From Sphingomonas hankookensis (GTDB lineage Bacteria > Pseudomonadota > Alphaproteobacteria > Sphingomonadales > Sphingomonadaceae), in contig NZ_CP117025.1 in NCBI RefSeq assembly GCF_028551275.1, positions 1,855,501 through 1,919,500 on the forward strand: 64,000 nucleotides of DNA, written 5' to 3'. Of the stretch, positions 43,657 through 52,964 are shown piece by piece. A model generated the notes under the pieces. It saw only the letters and a program-made list of their open reading frames with translations, was not told the DNA's origin and did no database searches. The position numbers and the translations under genes are program-made. Each line of letters opens with the position of its first letter. The first letter of the stretch is position 1.

Positions 43657-44142
43657 ATGATCGGAATGATGATGGGGGTGGCGGCGGCGATCGCCGCGCC
43701 CGATGCGGCGCTGCTCGACCTGCGGCAACCGGGCAATGTCGTCACCGCGTTGCAGGCGGCGGGCTACAAGGCCGAAATGAAGATCAACAAGGACGGCGAA
43801 CCCTATGTCCTGAGCGCGACCAACGGGGAATCCTTCTCCGTCGAATTCTATGGATGTGACGGGTTGAAGGACTGCAAATCGTTCCAGCTCACCTCATGGT
43901 ACAAGAAGGAACCGCTCTACACGCCCGCGTTGACCAACGAATGGAATGCCCGGAATCGCTTCCTCAAGATCGCGGTCGATTCGGACGGCGACCTGCGCGA
44001 ATTTCTGGATGCGACGGCGGTGGGCGGGATGACCCAGGCGCAGTTCACCGATCTGGTCGAATGGTATTCCGCCATGGACGGGCAATTGGCGCAGTTCCTG
44101 AGCACGAAGCGCGACGCGGCCGGAGCGAAACCGGCGAAGTGA
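43657..44142 (+). CDS. exported YbjN-like protein
   Basis: The 161-residue product starts with a short hydrophobic signal (MIGMMMGVAAAIAAPDAA) and continues with a YbjN-type fold: VVTALQAAGYKAEMKINKDG, SFSVEFYGCDGLKDCKSFQL and WNARNRFLKIAVDSDGDLRE. These proteins resemble type III secretion chaperones in fold, role unknown. GGGGGG before ATG 43657 may act as ribosome binding site; TTG 43651 is an alternative start. Confidence 0.8.
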   Translation: MIGMMMGVAAAIAAPDAALLDLRQPGNVVTALQAAGYKAEMKINKDGEPYVLSATNGESFSVEFYGCDGLKDCKSFQLTSWYKKEPLYTPALTNEWNARNRFLKIAVDSDGDLREFLDATAVGGMTQAQFTDLVEWYSAMDGQLAQFLSTKRDAAGAKPAK

Positions 44143-44151
44143 CCGGCGGCG

Positions 44152-44679
44152 TCACCGCTCCAGCAGGCGCGGCATCAGCTCGACGAAGTTGCAGGGGCGG
44201 TGGCGAATATCGAGCTGTTCCTTGAGGATGCCGTCCCACCCGTCCTTCACCGCGCCGGTCGATCCGGGCAGCGCGAAGATGTAGGTGCCGCGCGCGACGC
44301 AGGCGGTGGCGCGCGACTGGATGGTGGAGGTGCCGATCTTGGCATAGCTTTGCCAGCGGAACAGTTCACCGAAGCCGGGGATCAGCTTGGTCGCCACCCG
44401 CTCGACCGCTTCGGGCGTCACATCGCGGCCGGTTACGCCGGTGCCGCCGGTCGTGATGACGCAATCGATGCTGTCGTCATCGATCCAGCCGTGCAGCCGG
44501 GCGACGATCGTGTCGATGTCGTCGCGTACGATCGCCCGGTCGGCGAGGATATGGCCGGCGTCTTCAAGTCGGCCGACCAGCGTGTCGCCGGAGCGATCCT
44601 CGGCCAACCCGCGCGTGTCCGATACCGTCAGTACCGCGATCCGCACCGGCACGAACGGCCCGCTCTCGTCAATTGGCAT
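44152..44679 (-). CDS. moaB: molybdenum cofactor biosynthesis protein B
   Basis: MoaB/MogA proteins adenylate molybdopterin before molybdenum insertion. The 175-residue product has [40 protein letters not shown] (the molybdopterin-binding TTGGTG loop), [17 protein letters not shown] and [16 protein letters not shown]. The start is ATG 44679, ten bases inside the end of the transglycosylase gene. No other molybdopterin gene is present nearby. Confidence 0.93.
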   Translation of the reverse strand: MPIDESGPFVPVRIAVLTVSDTRGLAEDRSGDTLVGRLEDAGHILADRAIVRDDIDTIVARLHGWIDDDSIDCVITTGGTGVTGRDVTPEAVERVATKLIPGFGELFRWQSYAKIGTSTIQSRATACVARGTYIFALPGSTGAVKDGWDGILKEQLDIRHRPCNFVELMPRLLER

Positions 44680-46444
44680 CGGCCACCCGCGTCCGCCCAT
44701 TGGCGCTGACCCGCACCGCCGCAGCGCCGGGCAGTCCGGGGAATTTCGGCCACATGCCCTGCGCCAGCGCGGCCCGGCTGGCCGACGCCTTGCCCGCCTG
44801 TTTTTCGTACATCCAGTAATTACGCAGCACGGTCATCACATAGCCACGCGTTTCCCAATACGGGATCGATTCGATGTAGAGCAGCGGATCGCCGCCGTCC
44901 TTCAGCTGCACGTTCCATGCCTCGACCGGGGTTGGCCCCGCATTATACGCGGCGATGACCTTGGGCAGCAGCCCGCCGGTGAACGGCCGGTCGCGCAGCT
45001 GTTCCAGATAGCTTTGTCCGACCGCCATATTGACCTGCGGCTTCGACAGCGCCGATTTTTCGAGGTTCAGGCCGTGCGCGCGGGCATAATCGGTGAGCGC
45101 ACCTGGCCGGATCTGCATCAGGCCGGTCGCCCCCGCCGGACTGACGACTGCAGCATCGAAGCGCGATTCCTGCAGCGTGTGGGCGAACACCAACGCCTTG
45201 TCGACGCGCCAGCCACCCTCGGGCGTCCAGTCGGGGGCAGGATAGCGTGCCTCGGCCAGCGGACGCGCGCCCTGCGGCCCGTTGTGCGACAACCACAGCT
45301 GGGTCGCGGGCAGGTTCAGCGATCCGCACAGCCGGGTCAGCGCGGCATAGTCCCCGGCGCCGCCGATCCGCGCCTGATGGCGCAGCAGCTTGTCGGCCAA
45401 CGCCCCTTCGCCGATTTCGGTAAGCGCGGCGGCGACCTTCACGTTCGATCGCCGCTCCAACGCGCGCCAGTCCTCGGTCGCCGGCGCCCGGCCAGTGCCG
45501 TCGGCACCCTCGATTAGTCCCAGCGCCTGCCGGGCGAGCAGCCCATAATAGGTTTCGCCATATTGCGCGGCGGTCTGGAGCCGCGCCTGTACGAGGTCGG
45601 GCCGCCCACAGGCGATGTCGGCGCGCGTCGCCCAGTACAGCCCGGCCGAGCGCAATTCGGTATCACCGGCCCGCTGCGCGACGCTGGCGAACGCCGCCTG
45701 CGCCGCGGCGCAATCCTGCTGCCGCCACGCCGCCAGCCCCTGCGTCCAGTCGGCCTGCGCGGTCCATTCGCCTTCGCCCTGCTGCGCGACCGCGGCGAGG
45801 CGGCGGGCATTGGCGTCGTCGCCGGCCACGAAATAGATCCATGCGACCCGGCCACGCATCTCGGTCAGCGCCTCGGGCGTCAGGTCGCCGGCGCGGGTCG
45901 TGATCAGCGCTTCGGCCGCGGCGCCGTCATCGGCCTTCACATAGGGCTTCATCGCGTCGAGCAGCTGCGCGGCGGCGGCATCGCTGCGCGCGGCCTTGGC
46001 ACGGACGCGGACCGGGGCGGCATCGAACCACACCAGCCGCTGCGGTGTCGGCAGTTCGGGCAGCGCGGACGCCCCGCGCAGTTTGGCGAGGCGGGCGAGG
46101 TCGGGCGCCTGTGGCAGATCGGGCGCTTCGTTCAGCACCGCCAGCAACTGCGGCAGTTCGACCTTGGGCGATCCCTTGGCGGTATAGAGTTCGGCGCGGG
46201 CGACGGCATGGAGCGGTCCCGGCTTCATCGCGTCGAGCCTGAGCTGCGCATCGGCCCAGCGGCCGCCACGGATCGCGGCGAAGACCTGGGTATAGGCGTC
46301 GCGATCCTCGGGCGACAATTGCGGGGGCACGCGGGCTTCGGCGACGGAAACGGCGGTACTGCGGCTGGGCGATTCGTCGGCAAGCGCGGCGGTGGGAAGG
46401 GCGGGCAGCATCAGCGCCGCGAACACGAGTGGGTTGAGCTTCAC
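44669..46444 (-). CDS. slt: soluble lytic transglycosylase
   Basis: Slt cleaves the glycan backbone of peptidoglycan in the periplasm, giving anhydromuropeptides. The 591-residue product has a signal peptide ([20 protein letters not shown], starting at GTG 46444), a long superhelical alpha domain with TPR-like repeats (about 40-430), and the SLT catalytic domain with [19 protein letters not shown] and LMQI (catalytic Glu), [15 protein letters not shown] and [18 protein letters not shown]. It overlaps the upstream UDG-like gene (GTGA) and the downstream moaB. Confidence 0.94.
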   Translation of the reverse strand: MKLNPLVFAALMLPALPTAALADESPSRSTAVSVAEARVPPQLSPEDRDAYTQVFAAIRGGRWADAQLRLDAMKPGPLHAVARAELYTAKGSPKVELPQLLAVLNEAPDLPQAPDLARLAKLRGASALPELPTPQRLVWFDAAPVRVRAKAARSDAAAAQLLDAMKPYVKADDGAAAEALITTRAGDLTPEALTEMRGRVAWIYFVAGDDANARRLAAVAQQGEGEWTAQADWTQGLAAWRQQDCAAAQAAFASVAQRAGDTELRSAGLYWATRADIACGRPDLVQARLQTAAQYGETYYGLLARQALGLIEGADGTGRAPATEDWRALERRSNVKVAAALTEIGEGALADKLLRHQARIGGAGDYAALTRLCGSLNLPATQLWLSHNGPQGARPLAEARYPAPDWTPEGGWRVDKALVFAHTLQESRFDAAVVSPAGATGLMQIRPGALTDYARAHGLNLEKSALSKPQVNMAVGQSYLEQLRDRPFTGGLLPKVIAAYNAGPTPVEAWNVQLKDGGDPLLYIESIPYWETRGYVMTVLRNYWMYEKQAGKASASRAALAQGMWPKFPGLPGAAAVRVSANGRTRVADAN

Positions 46445-47157
46445 GCGGTCGGTTCCCTGATAAGCAACTGCAGGTGCCGCCATGTTTCCGCCTTGGCCAG
46501 CGGCCGCTCCAACAGGAAGCGTGGGTGGAACGTGGCGATCGTGGGACAGGCTAGGCCGTCATGGTTAAGGGTGCGTAAACCACCGCGCTGGCCATCGGGG
46601 CCGAGCAGCGCGCGGCACGGTTCGGCGCCGAACAGCAGCAAGCGCTGCGGCGCGACGAGGGTGACGAGGCGGCGGGCAAGCTCTTCCAGCGTGCCCAGCG
46701 CATCCGCGGGCATCCGTCCGGTCAGCGGCCGGGCATGGGCGATGCCGGCGATGACGACCTGCTCGCGCACCTCGCCGATCGCGGCCAGCATCCGGTCGAG
46801 CAGGACGCCGACCGGACCGGTCATCCATCCGGCTTCGTCCGAATCATCCGGCTCGGGCAGGTCGGTCAGGATCATCAGCGACGGATTTTTTTGTGCCTGC
46901 ACCGGCACCGGCTGGGCATTCCACGACGCCTCCGGCACCGCATCGCCCATCCGCCACGCCATGAACGCGTCGAGCGTATCGGGCGGCAGGTCCGCGGCGG
47001 GCGCAGACGTTACGGCAAGCGGGCGAGCCGGCGGGGCAGGGGTGGCGAACCAGTCGCGCAGCTCGTCCTCAACCAGCGTGTCGACACCGGCGTCGGCCCA
47101 CCATTCGAGCGCGCTCGCCGCCGCGTCTTGCCACTGAATATGCTGTTCCGCCCCCAT
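46441..47157 (-). CDS. divergent uracil-DNA-glycosylase-superfamily protein
   Basis: The 238-residue product resembles the core of family 4 uracil-DNA glycosylases: SLMILTDLPEPDDSDEAGWM followed by TGPVGVLLDRMLAAIG, VVIAGIAHARPLTGR, LLLFGAEPCRALLG and the distal TFHPRFLLERPLAKAETWRH. The canonical GEAPG active-site loop is replaced by TDLPEPDD, and the cysteine cluster that holds the 4Fe-4S centre is absent. It may have altered or no glycosylase activity. The ATG at 47157 gives MGAEQHIQW. The stop overlaps slt. Confidence 0.75.
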   Translation of the reverse strand: MGAEQHIQWQDAAASALEWWADAGVDTLVEDELRDWFATPAPPARPLAVTSAPAADLPPDTLDAFMAWRMGDAVPEASWNAQPVPVQAQKNPSLMILTDLPEPDDSDEAGWMTGPVGVLLDRMLAAIGEVREQVVIAGIAHARPLTGRMPADALGTLEELARRLVTLVAPQRLLLFGAEPCRALLGPDGQRGGLRTLNHDGLACPTIATFHPRFLLERPLAKAETWRHLQLLIREPTA

Positions 47158-47274
47158 GGCGCCTTTAAGGCACTGGGTTGACCTCCCCGTCAATCTGCCC
47201 AAATCGTTGGCAAGGACAGGGCGTTGCCCTCACGCGACGACATGGGGGGCGGCTGGCCCCAAGAGGATGATGCA

Positions 47275-48936
47275 ATGAGCGAACGGGAATCGATGCCCTA
47301 TGACGTCGTGATCGTCGGCGCGGGGCCTGCCGGCCTGTCCGCGGCGATCCGGCTGAAGCAGATGGCGGCCGACAGCGGCGAGGAACTGGCCGTGTGCGTG
47401 CTGGAAAAGGGGTCGGAGGTCGGCGCCCATATCCTGTCGGGCGCGGTGTTCGATCCGCGCGCGATGGACGAATTGCTGCCCGAATGGCGGACGATGGGCT
47501 GTCCGATGGCCGAAGTGCCGGTGACCGAAAACCACCACTGGCTGCTGTCGGAGACCGGCAGCAGCGAGGTATCGCACCGCATCCTGCCGCCCTTCATGCA
47601 GAACAAGGGCACCTATACCGGGTCGCTGGGCAATATGTGCCGCTGGCTGGCCGAACAGGCCGAAGGGCTGGGCGTCGAAATCTTCCCCGGTTTCGCGGCG
47701 GCGGAAATCCTCTACCATGACGACGGTTCGGTGAAGGGCGTCGCGACCGGTGACATGGGTGTCGCCCGCGACGGTACGCGTAAGCCCGACTGGCAGCCCG
47801 GCCTCGAACTCCACGCCAAATACACCTTCTTCGCAGAGGGCGTGCGGGGCCATCTGTCGAAGCAGATCATCCGCACCTTCGACCTCACCCGCGACAGCCA
47901 GCCGCAGGTCTATGGCCTCGGCATCAAGGAATTGTGGGACATTCCCGCCGAGAACCACGTTCCCGGTCGCGTGATCCATACCCAGGGCTGGCCGCTCAGC
48001 GAGACGCGCGGGTCGAACGGCGGCGGGTTCCTGTATCATCAGGCGAACGGGCAGGTGGCGCTGGGCTTCGTCACCTGGCTCAACTATTCGAACCCCTATC
48101 TCTCGCCCTTCCACGAGATGCAGCGGTGGAAGACGCATCCGGCGATCGCCGCGATCCTGAAGGGCGGCAAGCGCGTGTCGTACGGCGCACGCGCGATCAA
48201 CGATGGCGGATGGCAGTCGGTGCCCAAGCTGACCTTCCCCGGCGGGGTGCTGGTCGGCTGTTCGGCAGGGTTCCTGAACGTGCCGCGGATCAAGGGCATC
48301 CATACCGCGATGAAGTCGGGCATGATGGCCGCCGAAGCTGCCTTCGCGGCGGTGCGCGACGGGCGGGCCGGTGACGAACTCACCGCCTACACCGCTGCCT
48401 ATGAATCGAGCTGGGTGTATGAGGAGCTGCGTACCGTCCGCAACGTCGTGCCGCTGGTCAAGAAATATGGCGATTTCGTCGGGTCGGGCATCGCCAACGC
48501 GACGATGTGGGCCGAACATTGGGGGCTGCGCATGCCCTTCACGCTCGGCCATCATCCCGATCACGAAAGCCTGTGGCGCAAGGATCAGGTGAAGCCGATC
48601 GCCTATCCCAAGCCCGATGGCGTGTTGAGCTTCGACCGGCTGTCGTCGGTGTTCCTGTCGAACACCAATCATGAAGAGGATCAGCCGGTCCATCTGACGC
48701 TCAAGGACCCCGATATCCCGGTCACCTACGACCTGCCGCTCTATGACGAACCCGCGCAACGTTATTGCCCGGCGGGCGTATATGAGATTGTGGGGGCGGA
48801 AACGGACAATCCGAAGTTCGTGATCAACGCGCAGAACTGCGTCCACTGCAAGACGTGCGACATCAAGGACCCGACGCAGAACATCAACTGGGTCGTGCCG
48901 GAAGGCGGCGGAGGACCGAATTATCCGAACATGTAG
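47275..48936 (+). CDS. electron transfer flavoprotein-ubiquinone oxidoreductase
   Basis: ETF-QO passes electrons from ETF (fatty- and amino-acid oxidation) to ubiquinone at the inner membrane. The 553-residue protein has the FAD site YDVVIVGAGPAGLSAAIRL, EKGSEVGAHILSGAV, GSLGNMCRWLAEQAEGLGVE-type region, GFVTWLNYSNPYLSPFHEMQ (quinone-binding/membrane loop) and the C-terminal 4Fe-4S motif CVHCKTCDIKDPTQNINWV. AAGAGGA precedes ATG 47275. The etfAB genes are not in the window. Confidence 0.97.
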   Translation: MSERESMPYDVVIVGAGPAGLSAAIRLKQMAADSGEELAVCVLEKGSEVGAHILSGAVFDPRAMDELLPEWRTMGCPMAEVPVTENHHWLLSETGSSEVSHRILPPFMQNKGTYTGSLGNMCRWLAEQAEGLGVEIFPGFAAAEILYHDDGSVKGVATGDMGVARDGTRKPDWQPGLELHAKYTFFAEGVRGHLSKQIIRTFDLTRDSQPQVYGLGIKELWDIPAENHVPGRVIHTQGWPLSETRGSNGGGFLYHQANGQVALGFVTWLNYSNPYLSPFHEMQRWKTHPAIAAILKGGKRVSYGARAINDGGWQSVPKLTFPGGVLVGCSAGFLNVPRIKGIHTAMKSGMMAAEAAFAAVRDGRAGDELTAYTAAYESSWVYEELRTVRNVVPLVKKYGDFVGSGIANATMWAEHWGLRMPFTLGHHPDHESLWRKDQVKPIAYPKPDGVLSFDRLSSVFLSNTNHEEDQPVHLTLKDPDIPVTYDLPLYDEPAQRYCPAGVYEIVGAETDNPKFVINAQNCVHCKTCDIKDPTQNINWVVPEGGGGPNYPNM

Positions 48937-48943
48937 TCTGGGG

Positions 48944-50515
48944 ATGATCGTGGCGGCGCTCGTGGTGACACCGGCGTCGGCGGTGCCCACCGTGCCTGTC
49001 ACCTCGCTGACTGCTTATGTGAAGGCCCGAGCCGCCGATGCGGAGGGCCATGTTACCGTTGCCGCACAGGGCTATGCGATGGCGCTCGCCGCGCAGCCCT
49101 CCGATCCGGTCATCGCGGTGCGGGCGTTGGGACAGGCGCTGGCGGCGGGCGACCTGCCGCTGGCCCGGCGGGCGGGGGCCGTGCTGCGTGATGCCGACGT
49201 CGCGCCGCCCGACCTCGATATCCTTGCCTTCAGCGACGCGGTCGTCGCTCGCGATGCGAAGGGCCAGCGTGCCGCGCTCGACCGGCTGGCCGAATCGCCG
49301 CTCGGCTTTCTGGCTCCGCTGCTCGCCAGCTGGGTCGATCTGCCCCCGCCGGTCGTCACCACCGATCTCGGCGCGATCCCGCGCCGCTACGCCGCCGAAA
49401 ACGCCGCGCTGCGCCTGCTGGCGACTGGGCAGACGGTGCAGGGGATCGCCGCCACCCGCGCCCTGTTGTCGACGACCGGTGGCGACGCCGATTTTCGCCT
49501 GAACGCCGCGCAACTCCTTGCCCGCAGCGACCGCGAGGCGGCACGTGCCCTGCTGGCGGGCAATGACCCGGTGCTTGCCCGCGCTGCCGAGACGCTGGGG
49601 CGCGGGAGCAAGGGCGACGCCCGTTTCGGCGTATCGCGCCTGTTCGCCCGCATGGCCGGCGACCTGTCGGCGGAAGGGACCGAGGCGCTGGCAATCATGC
49701 TCAGCCGCTCGGCGCTGCTGCTCGACCCCGATTATTCCCGCGCCCGCATCGCGCTCGCCGACGCACTCGCCCGCGACGATGCCGTGGCGGAGGCACGCAC
49801 GACCCTGGCGTCGATCCCGGCGGGCGATCCCTTTGCCAGCACCGCCAATGCGCTGGGTATCGTGATCCTCCAGCGGGCGGGCGACCTGTCCGGTGCGCTG
49901 GCGCTGGCGCGGGAACAGGCGGTGCGACGGGATGCCTCGACTGCCAGCCTGCGCCGCTACGGCGACCTGCTGCTCGAATCGAACCAGCCGGCGGAAGCGG
50001 CGCGGATCTATGCCCGCGTGCTGGCACAGGCCGGACCGGACGCGGACTGGACGCTGTACCTGCAACGGGGCGCCGCGCTCGACCGATCGGGCGACTGGGC
50101 TGGCGCGCTGCCCATGCTCCGCCGCGCGGTGGACCTCGCGCCGCAGGAGCCGGCCGCGCTCAACTATCTCGGCTATGCGCAGGTCGATCGCGGCGAGAAT
50201 GTCGCGGAGGCGACGCGGATGCTGGAGCGTGCCCATGCCCTTGCGCCCAAGGACCCGGCTATCGCCGATTCGCTCGGCTGGGCGCGGTTTCGCGCCGGCA
50301 ATCTTGCCGCCGCGCTGCCGCTGATCGAGGGTGCGGTGCGGCAGGCGCCCGACGATGTCGAGATCAACGAACATCTCGGCGACCTCTACTGGGCCGCCGG
50401 CCGCCGGGTCGAGGCCCGCTATGCGTGGCGGGCTGCGGCGGTGTCCGCCAGCGGTGCCGACGCAGCCCGGCTGGCGACGAAGCTTGCGAACGGGCCGGCT
50501 TCGTCGCATCGCTGA
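48944..50515 (+). CDS. exported TPR-repeat protein
   Basis: The 523-residue product begins with a short signal-like segment (MIVAALVVTPASAVP) and is helical throughout, with TPR units clearest in the C-terminal half: DWAGALPMLRRAVDLAPQEP, AALNYLGYAQVDRGENVAEA, RMLERAHALAPKDPAIADSL and VRQAPDDVEINEHLGDLYWA. Such proteins are scaffolds; partners are unknown. It starts eight bases after the ETF-QO stop and ispE follows after five bases. Confidence 0.82.
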   Translation: MIVAALVVTPASAVPTVPVTSLTAYVKARAADAEGHVTVAAQGYAMALAAQPSDPVIAVRALGQALAAGDLPLARRAGAVLRDADVAPPDLDILAFSDAVVARDAKGQRAALDRLAESPLGFLAPLLASWVDLPPPVVTTDLGAIPRRYAAENAALRLLATGQTVQGIAATRALLSTTGGDADFRLNAAQLLARSDREAARALLAGNDPVLARAAETLGRGSKGDARFGVSRLFARMAGDLSAEGTEALAIMLSRSALLLDPDYSRARIALADALARDDAVAEARTTLASIPAGDPFASTANALGIVILQRAGDLSGALALAREQAVRRDASTASLRRYGDLLLESNQPAEAARIYARVLAQAGPDADWTLYLQRGAALDRSGDWAGALPMLRRAVDLAPQEPAALNYLGYAQVDRGENVAEATRMLERAHALAPKDPAIADSLGWARFRAGNLAAALPLIEGAVRQAPDDVEINEHLGDLYWAAGRRVEARYAWRAAAVSASGADAARLATKLANGPASSHR

Positions 50516-50520
50516 ATGCG

Positions 50521-51348
50521 ATGATCGTCGAACCCGCACCCGCCAAGCTGAACCTCGCCCTGCACGTCCGCGCCCGGCGGGACGATGGCTATCACGAACT
50601 GGAGACGCTGTTCGTGTTCGTCCGCGACGGCGACAGCGTCCGCCTGACCCCGGCGGAGCGTGACGGTTTCGCGATCATCGGCCCGTTCGCCAGCGGGTTG
50701 AGCGGGGAGGGCGATAATCTCGTCACCCGCACCCGCGATGCCTTTCGCGGCACGTTCGGCGCGGGCGACCCGCTGTCGATCGTCCTCGACAAGCATCTGC
50801 CGGTGGCATCGGGCATCGGTGGCGGATCGGCCGACGCCGCCGCGACGCTGCGCGGCATGGCCCAGCTTGCCGGCGTGTCCCCGGACGATCCGGCGCTGAT
50901 GGCCATCGCCGCCGACCTCGGATCGGACGTTCCCGCCTGTCTCGCCGGACGGACCATGATCGGGCGCGGGCGTGGCGAACAGCTGACGCCGATCAAGGTG
51001 CCGCCGCTGCCGGTATTGCTCGTCAATCCGGGCGTAGCGGTATCGACCGCAGCCGTTTTTGCAGGCTGGGATCGGATCGATCGCGGCGCCCTGCCGAACG
51101 GAGACGCACTGACCATCGCGCTGGCCGGACGCAACGATCTCGAACCGCCCGCCCGCGCGCTGGCCCCGGCGATCGACACGGTGCTCGATATGCTGGGCGC
51201 CGCGCCGGGCGTTCGGCTGGTGCGCATGTCGGGATCGGGGGCGACCTGCTTCGCACTGTTCGACCGGGAGGAGGATTGCGCGACCGCCGCCACCACCATC
51301 CGCGCCGCGCAGCCCGGCTGGTGGTGTCTCGAAACGGCACTCACGTGA
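50521..51348 (+). CDS. ispE: 4-diphosphocytidyl-2-C-methyl-D-erythritol kinase
   Basis: IspE phosphorylates CDP-methylerythritol in the MEP isoprenoid pathway. The 275-residue GHMP kinase has EPAPAKLNLALHVRARRDDG, the ATP loop PVASGIGGGSADAAATLRG at about 97, and RLVRMSGSGATCFALF near 240. ATG 50521 lies five bases after the preceding stop. ispA, using the pathway's products, is encoded 13 kb upstream on the other strand. Confidence 0.96.
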   Translation: MIVEPAPAKLNLALHVRARRDDGYHELETLFVFVRDGDSVRLTPAERDGFAIIGPFASGLSGEGDNLVTRTRDAFRGTFGAGDPLSIVLDKHLPVASGIGGGSADAAATLRGMAQLAGVSPDDPALMAIAADLGSDVPACLAGRTMIGRGRGEQLTPIKVPPLPVLLVNPGVAVSTAAVFAGWDRIDRGALPNGDALTIALAGRNDLEPPARALAPAIDTVLDMLGAAPGVRLVRMSGSGATCFALFDREEDCATAATTIRAAQPGWWCLETALT

Positions 51349-51497
51349 CAGGCGATCGTCCCGGTGCGGCACAGTCGGCGAGGCGTGCCGGAGGAGCGGC
51401 CGACTGGCGCGATGCTTGCGATGCCTCGCCTGCGGATCAATCGCCAGGAGCGGATCGTCCGTGGGCGGTCTCTTCGGGCGCCGCCCACTTTCCCCCG

Positions 51498-52229
51498 ATG
51501 ATCGACTGCACATCCGTCGGTGCGGTCGCGACGCTGTGGATCGCGCGGGGCAGCGCGCGCAACGCCTTGCCGATCGCAGCATGGCAGGCGCTAGCCGAAC
51601 GCGTAGCCGATCTGGCGGACAGCGATGCGCGGGTCGTCCTGATCGCCTCGCGCGAACCGGGCATCTTCTCCGCCGGTGCCGACATCGCCGAATTCGCCGA
51701 ACTGCGCGCGAACCCCGCGCGCCGCAAAGTCTTTCGCGAAAGCCTGACAGCGGCGGTCGAAGGCGTCGCGCGCCTGCCGATGCCGGTCATCGCAGCGGTC
51801 GACGGCGGTTGCTTCGGTGCAGCGGTCGCGCTGGCGCTGGCATGCGACCTGCTCGTAGCGGGAGATGGCGCGCGCTTCGCCGTACCACCGGCGCGGCTGG
51901 GCATCCTCTACCCGCCAGCCGATGTGGCGCGCCTCGTCGCAGCGGTCGGGCGGGGGCAGGCGGCGCGCCTGCTCTACACCGGCGACGCGATCGACGCCGA
52001 CGAAGCCCGTGCCCTCGGTCTGGCGCATCACCGCGCCGTCGACGCCCTGTCCGCCGCACAGGCGCTCGCCGCCCGCATCGCCGCCAACGCCCCGGCTGCC
52101 AACCGCGGCCTCAAGCTCGCGCTTGACGGCGCTCCCGGCGGAGAAACCCGGTTCGATGCGGCGTTCGACAGCGTCGAACTGGGCGAAGGGCTGGCCGCCT
52201 TTTGCGATCGCCGACCGCCGGAGTTCTGA
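51498..52229 (+). CDS. crotonase-superfamily (enoyl-CoA hydratase-like) protein
   Basis: The 243-residue product has a crotonase fold with FSAGADIAEFAELR (oxyanion-hole A-x-A-D-I), DGGCFGAAVALALACDLLVA and FAVPPARLGILYPPADVARL. At the two positions that carry catalytic Glu in enoyl-CoA hydratases it has Ala (…AVALALACD… and PPARLG), so water addition is unlikely by the usual mechanism and another crotonase reaction is possible. It follows ispE after 149 bases; a GGGCGG/CCGCCC hairpin lies in that gap. The ATG of the next gene begins right after its stop. Confidence 0.82.
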   Translation: MIDCTSVGAVATLWIARGSARNALPIAAWQALAERVADLADSDARVVLIASREPGIFSAGADIAEFAELRANPARRKVFRESLTAAVEGVARLPMPVIAAVDGGCFGAAVALALACDLLVAGDGARFAVPPARLGILYPPADVARLVAAVGRGQAARLLYTGDAIDADEARALGLAHHRAVDALSAAQALAARIAANAPAANRGLKLALDGAPGGETRFDAAFDSVELGEGLAAFCDRRPPEF

Positions 52230-52955
52230 ATGACCGCTGCCGACATCCTGCCCGGAACCGGTACCGACCTGCTGTTGCTATGCGACCACGCCTCGGCCTG
52301 GGTGCCCGACGACATCGCCATTCCGCCGCACCTGCTGTCGCTCCATGTCGGCGTCGATATCGGCGCCGGACCGCTCACCCGGGCCCTGTCCGCCCGCCTT
52401 GATGCCCCGGCGATCCTCGGCACCGTCTCGCGGCTGGTGATCGACCTGCATCGGCAGAGCGATCATCCCGGCCTGATCCCCGAGGTCTCCGACGGCCACG
52501 CGATCCGCGCGAATGTCGGGGCGGACCGCGCCGATCGCATCGCCCGCTTCCACGCCCCCTATCACCGCGCGATCCGTGACCAGGTTCGCCGCGACCGCCC
52601 GCGCCTGATCGTCGCGATCCACAGCTTCACGCCGCAACTGGAAACCGGTGGCGGTCCGCGTCCATGGGAAGCCGGCATCCTCTACGGCCGCGACGACCGC
52701 GCCGCGCGCATCGCCATCGACTATCTCCGCGCCCAGGGCATCCCGACCGGCGATCAGGAACCCTATTCGGGCCGCATCCTGAACGCCACGCTCGACCGCC
52801 ATGCCGAAGGGCAGGGCATCCCGTCGCTGTCGGTCGAGGTCCGCAACGACCTGATCGCCGATCCCGCCGGTGTAGCGCGGTGGTGCGCCATCCTGGCCGA
52901 CATGATCGCTGCGGTGCGCAACGGACTTGCGCTGGAGCGCGCCTCCGCGCAATAG
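52230..52955 (+). CDS. N-formylglutamate amidohydrolase
   Basis: These zinc enzymes split N-formylglutamate into formate and glutamate, classically at the end of histidine breakdown (HutG). The 241-residue product has LLLCDHASAWVPDDIA, GVDIGAGPLTRALSARLDAP, VIDLHRQSDHPGLIPEVSDG and VAIHSFTPQLETGGGPRPWE, and SLSVEVRNDLI. No hut gene adjoins it, so the true substrate may be another formyl or acyl amino acid. Its ATG shares no bases with the crotonase stop but touches it. Confidence 0.9.
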   Translation: MTAADILPGTGTDLLLLCDHASAWVPDDIAIPPHLLSLHVGVDIGAGPLTRALSARLDAPAILGTVSRLVIDLHRQSDHPGLIPEVSDGHAIRANVGADRADRIARFHAPYHRAIRDQVRRDRPRLIVAIHSFTPQLETGGGPRPWEAGILYGRDDRAARIAIDYLRAQGIPTGDQEPYSGRILNATLDRHAEGQGIPSLSVEVRNDLIADPAGVARWCAILADMIAAVRNGLALERASAQ

Positions 52956-52964
52956 GCTGTCGCC

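Noticed and set aside
47230..49002. A 590-codon open frame antisense to ETF-QO
   Set aside because: The sense gene has FAD and 4Fe-4S motifs; the antisense frame is a composition artefact.
48884..50539. A 551-codon open frame antisense to the TPR protein gene
   Set aside because: TPR repeats are clear on the + strand, while the reverse frame is Arg/Gln/His-rich and without motifs.
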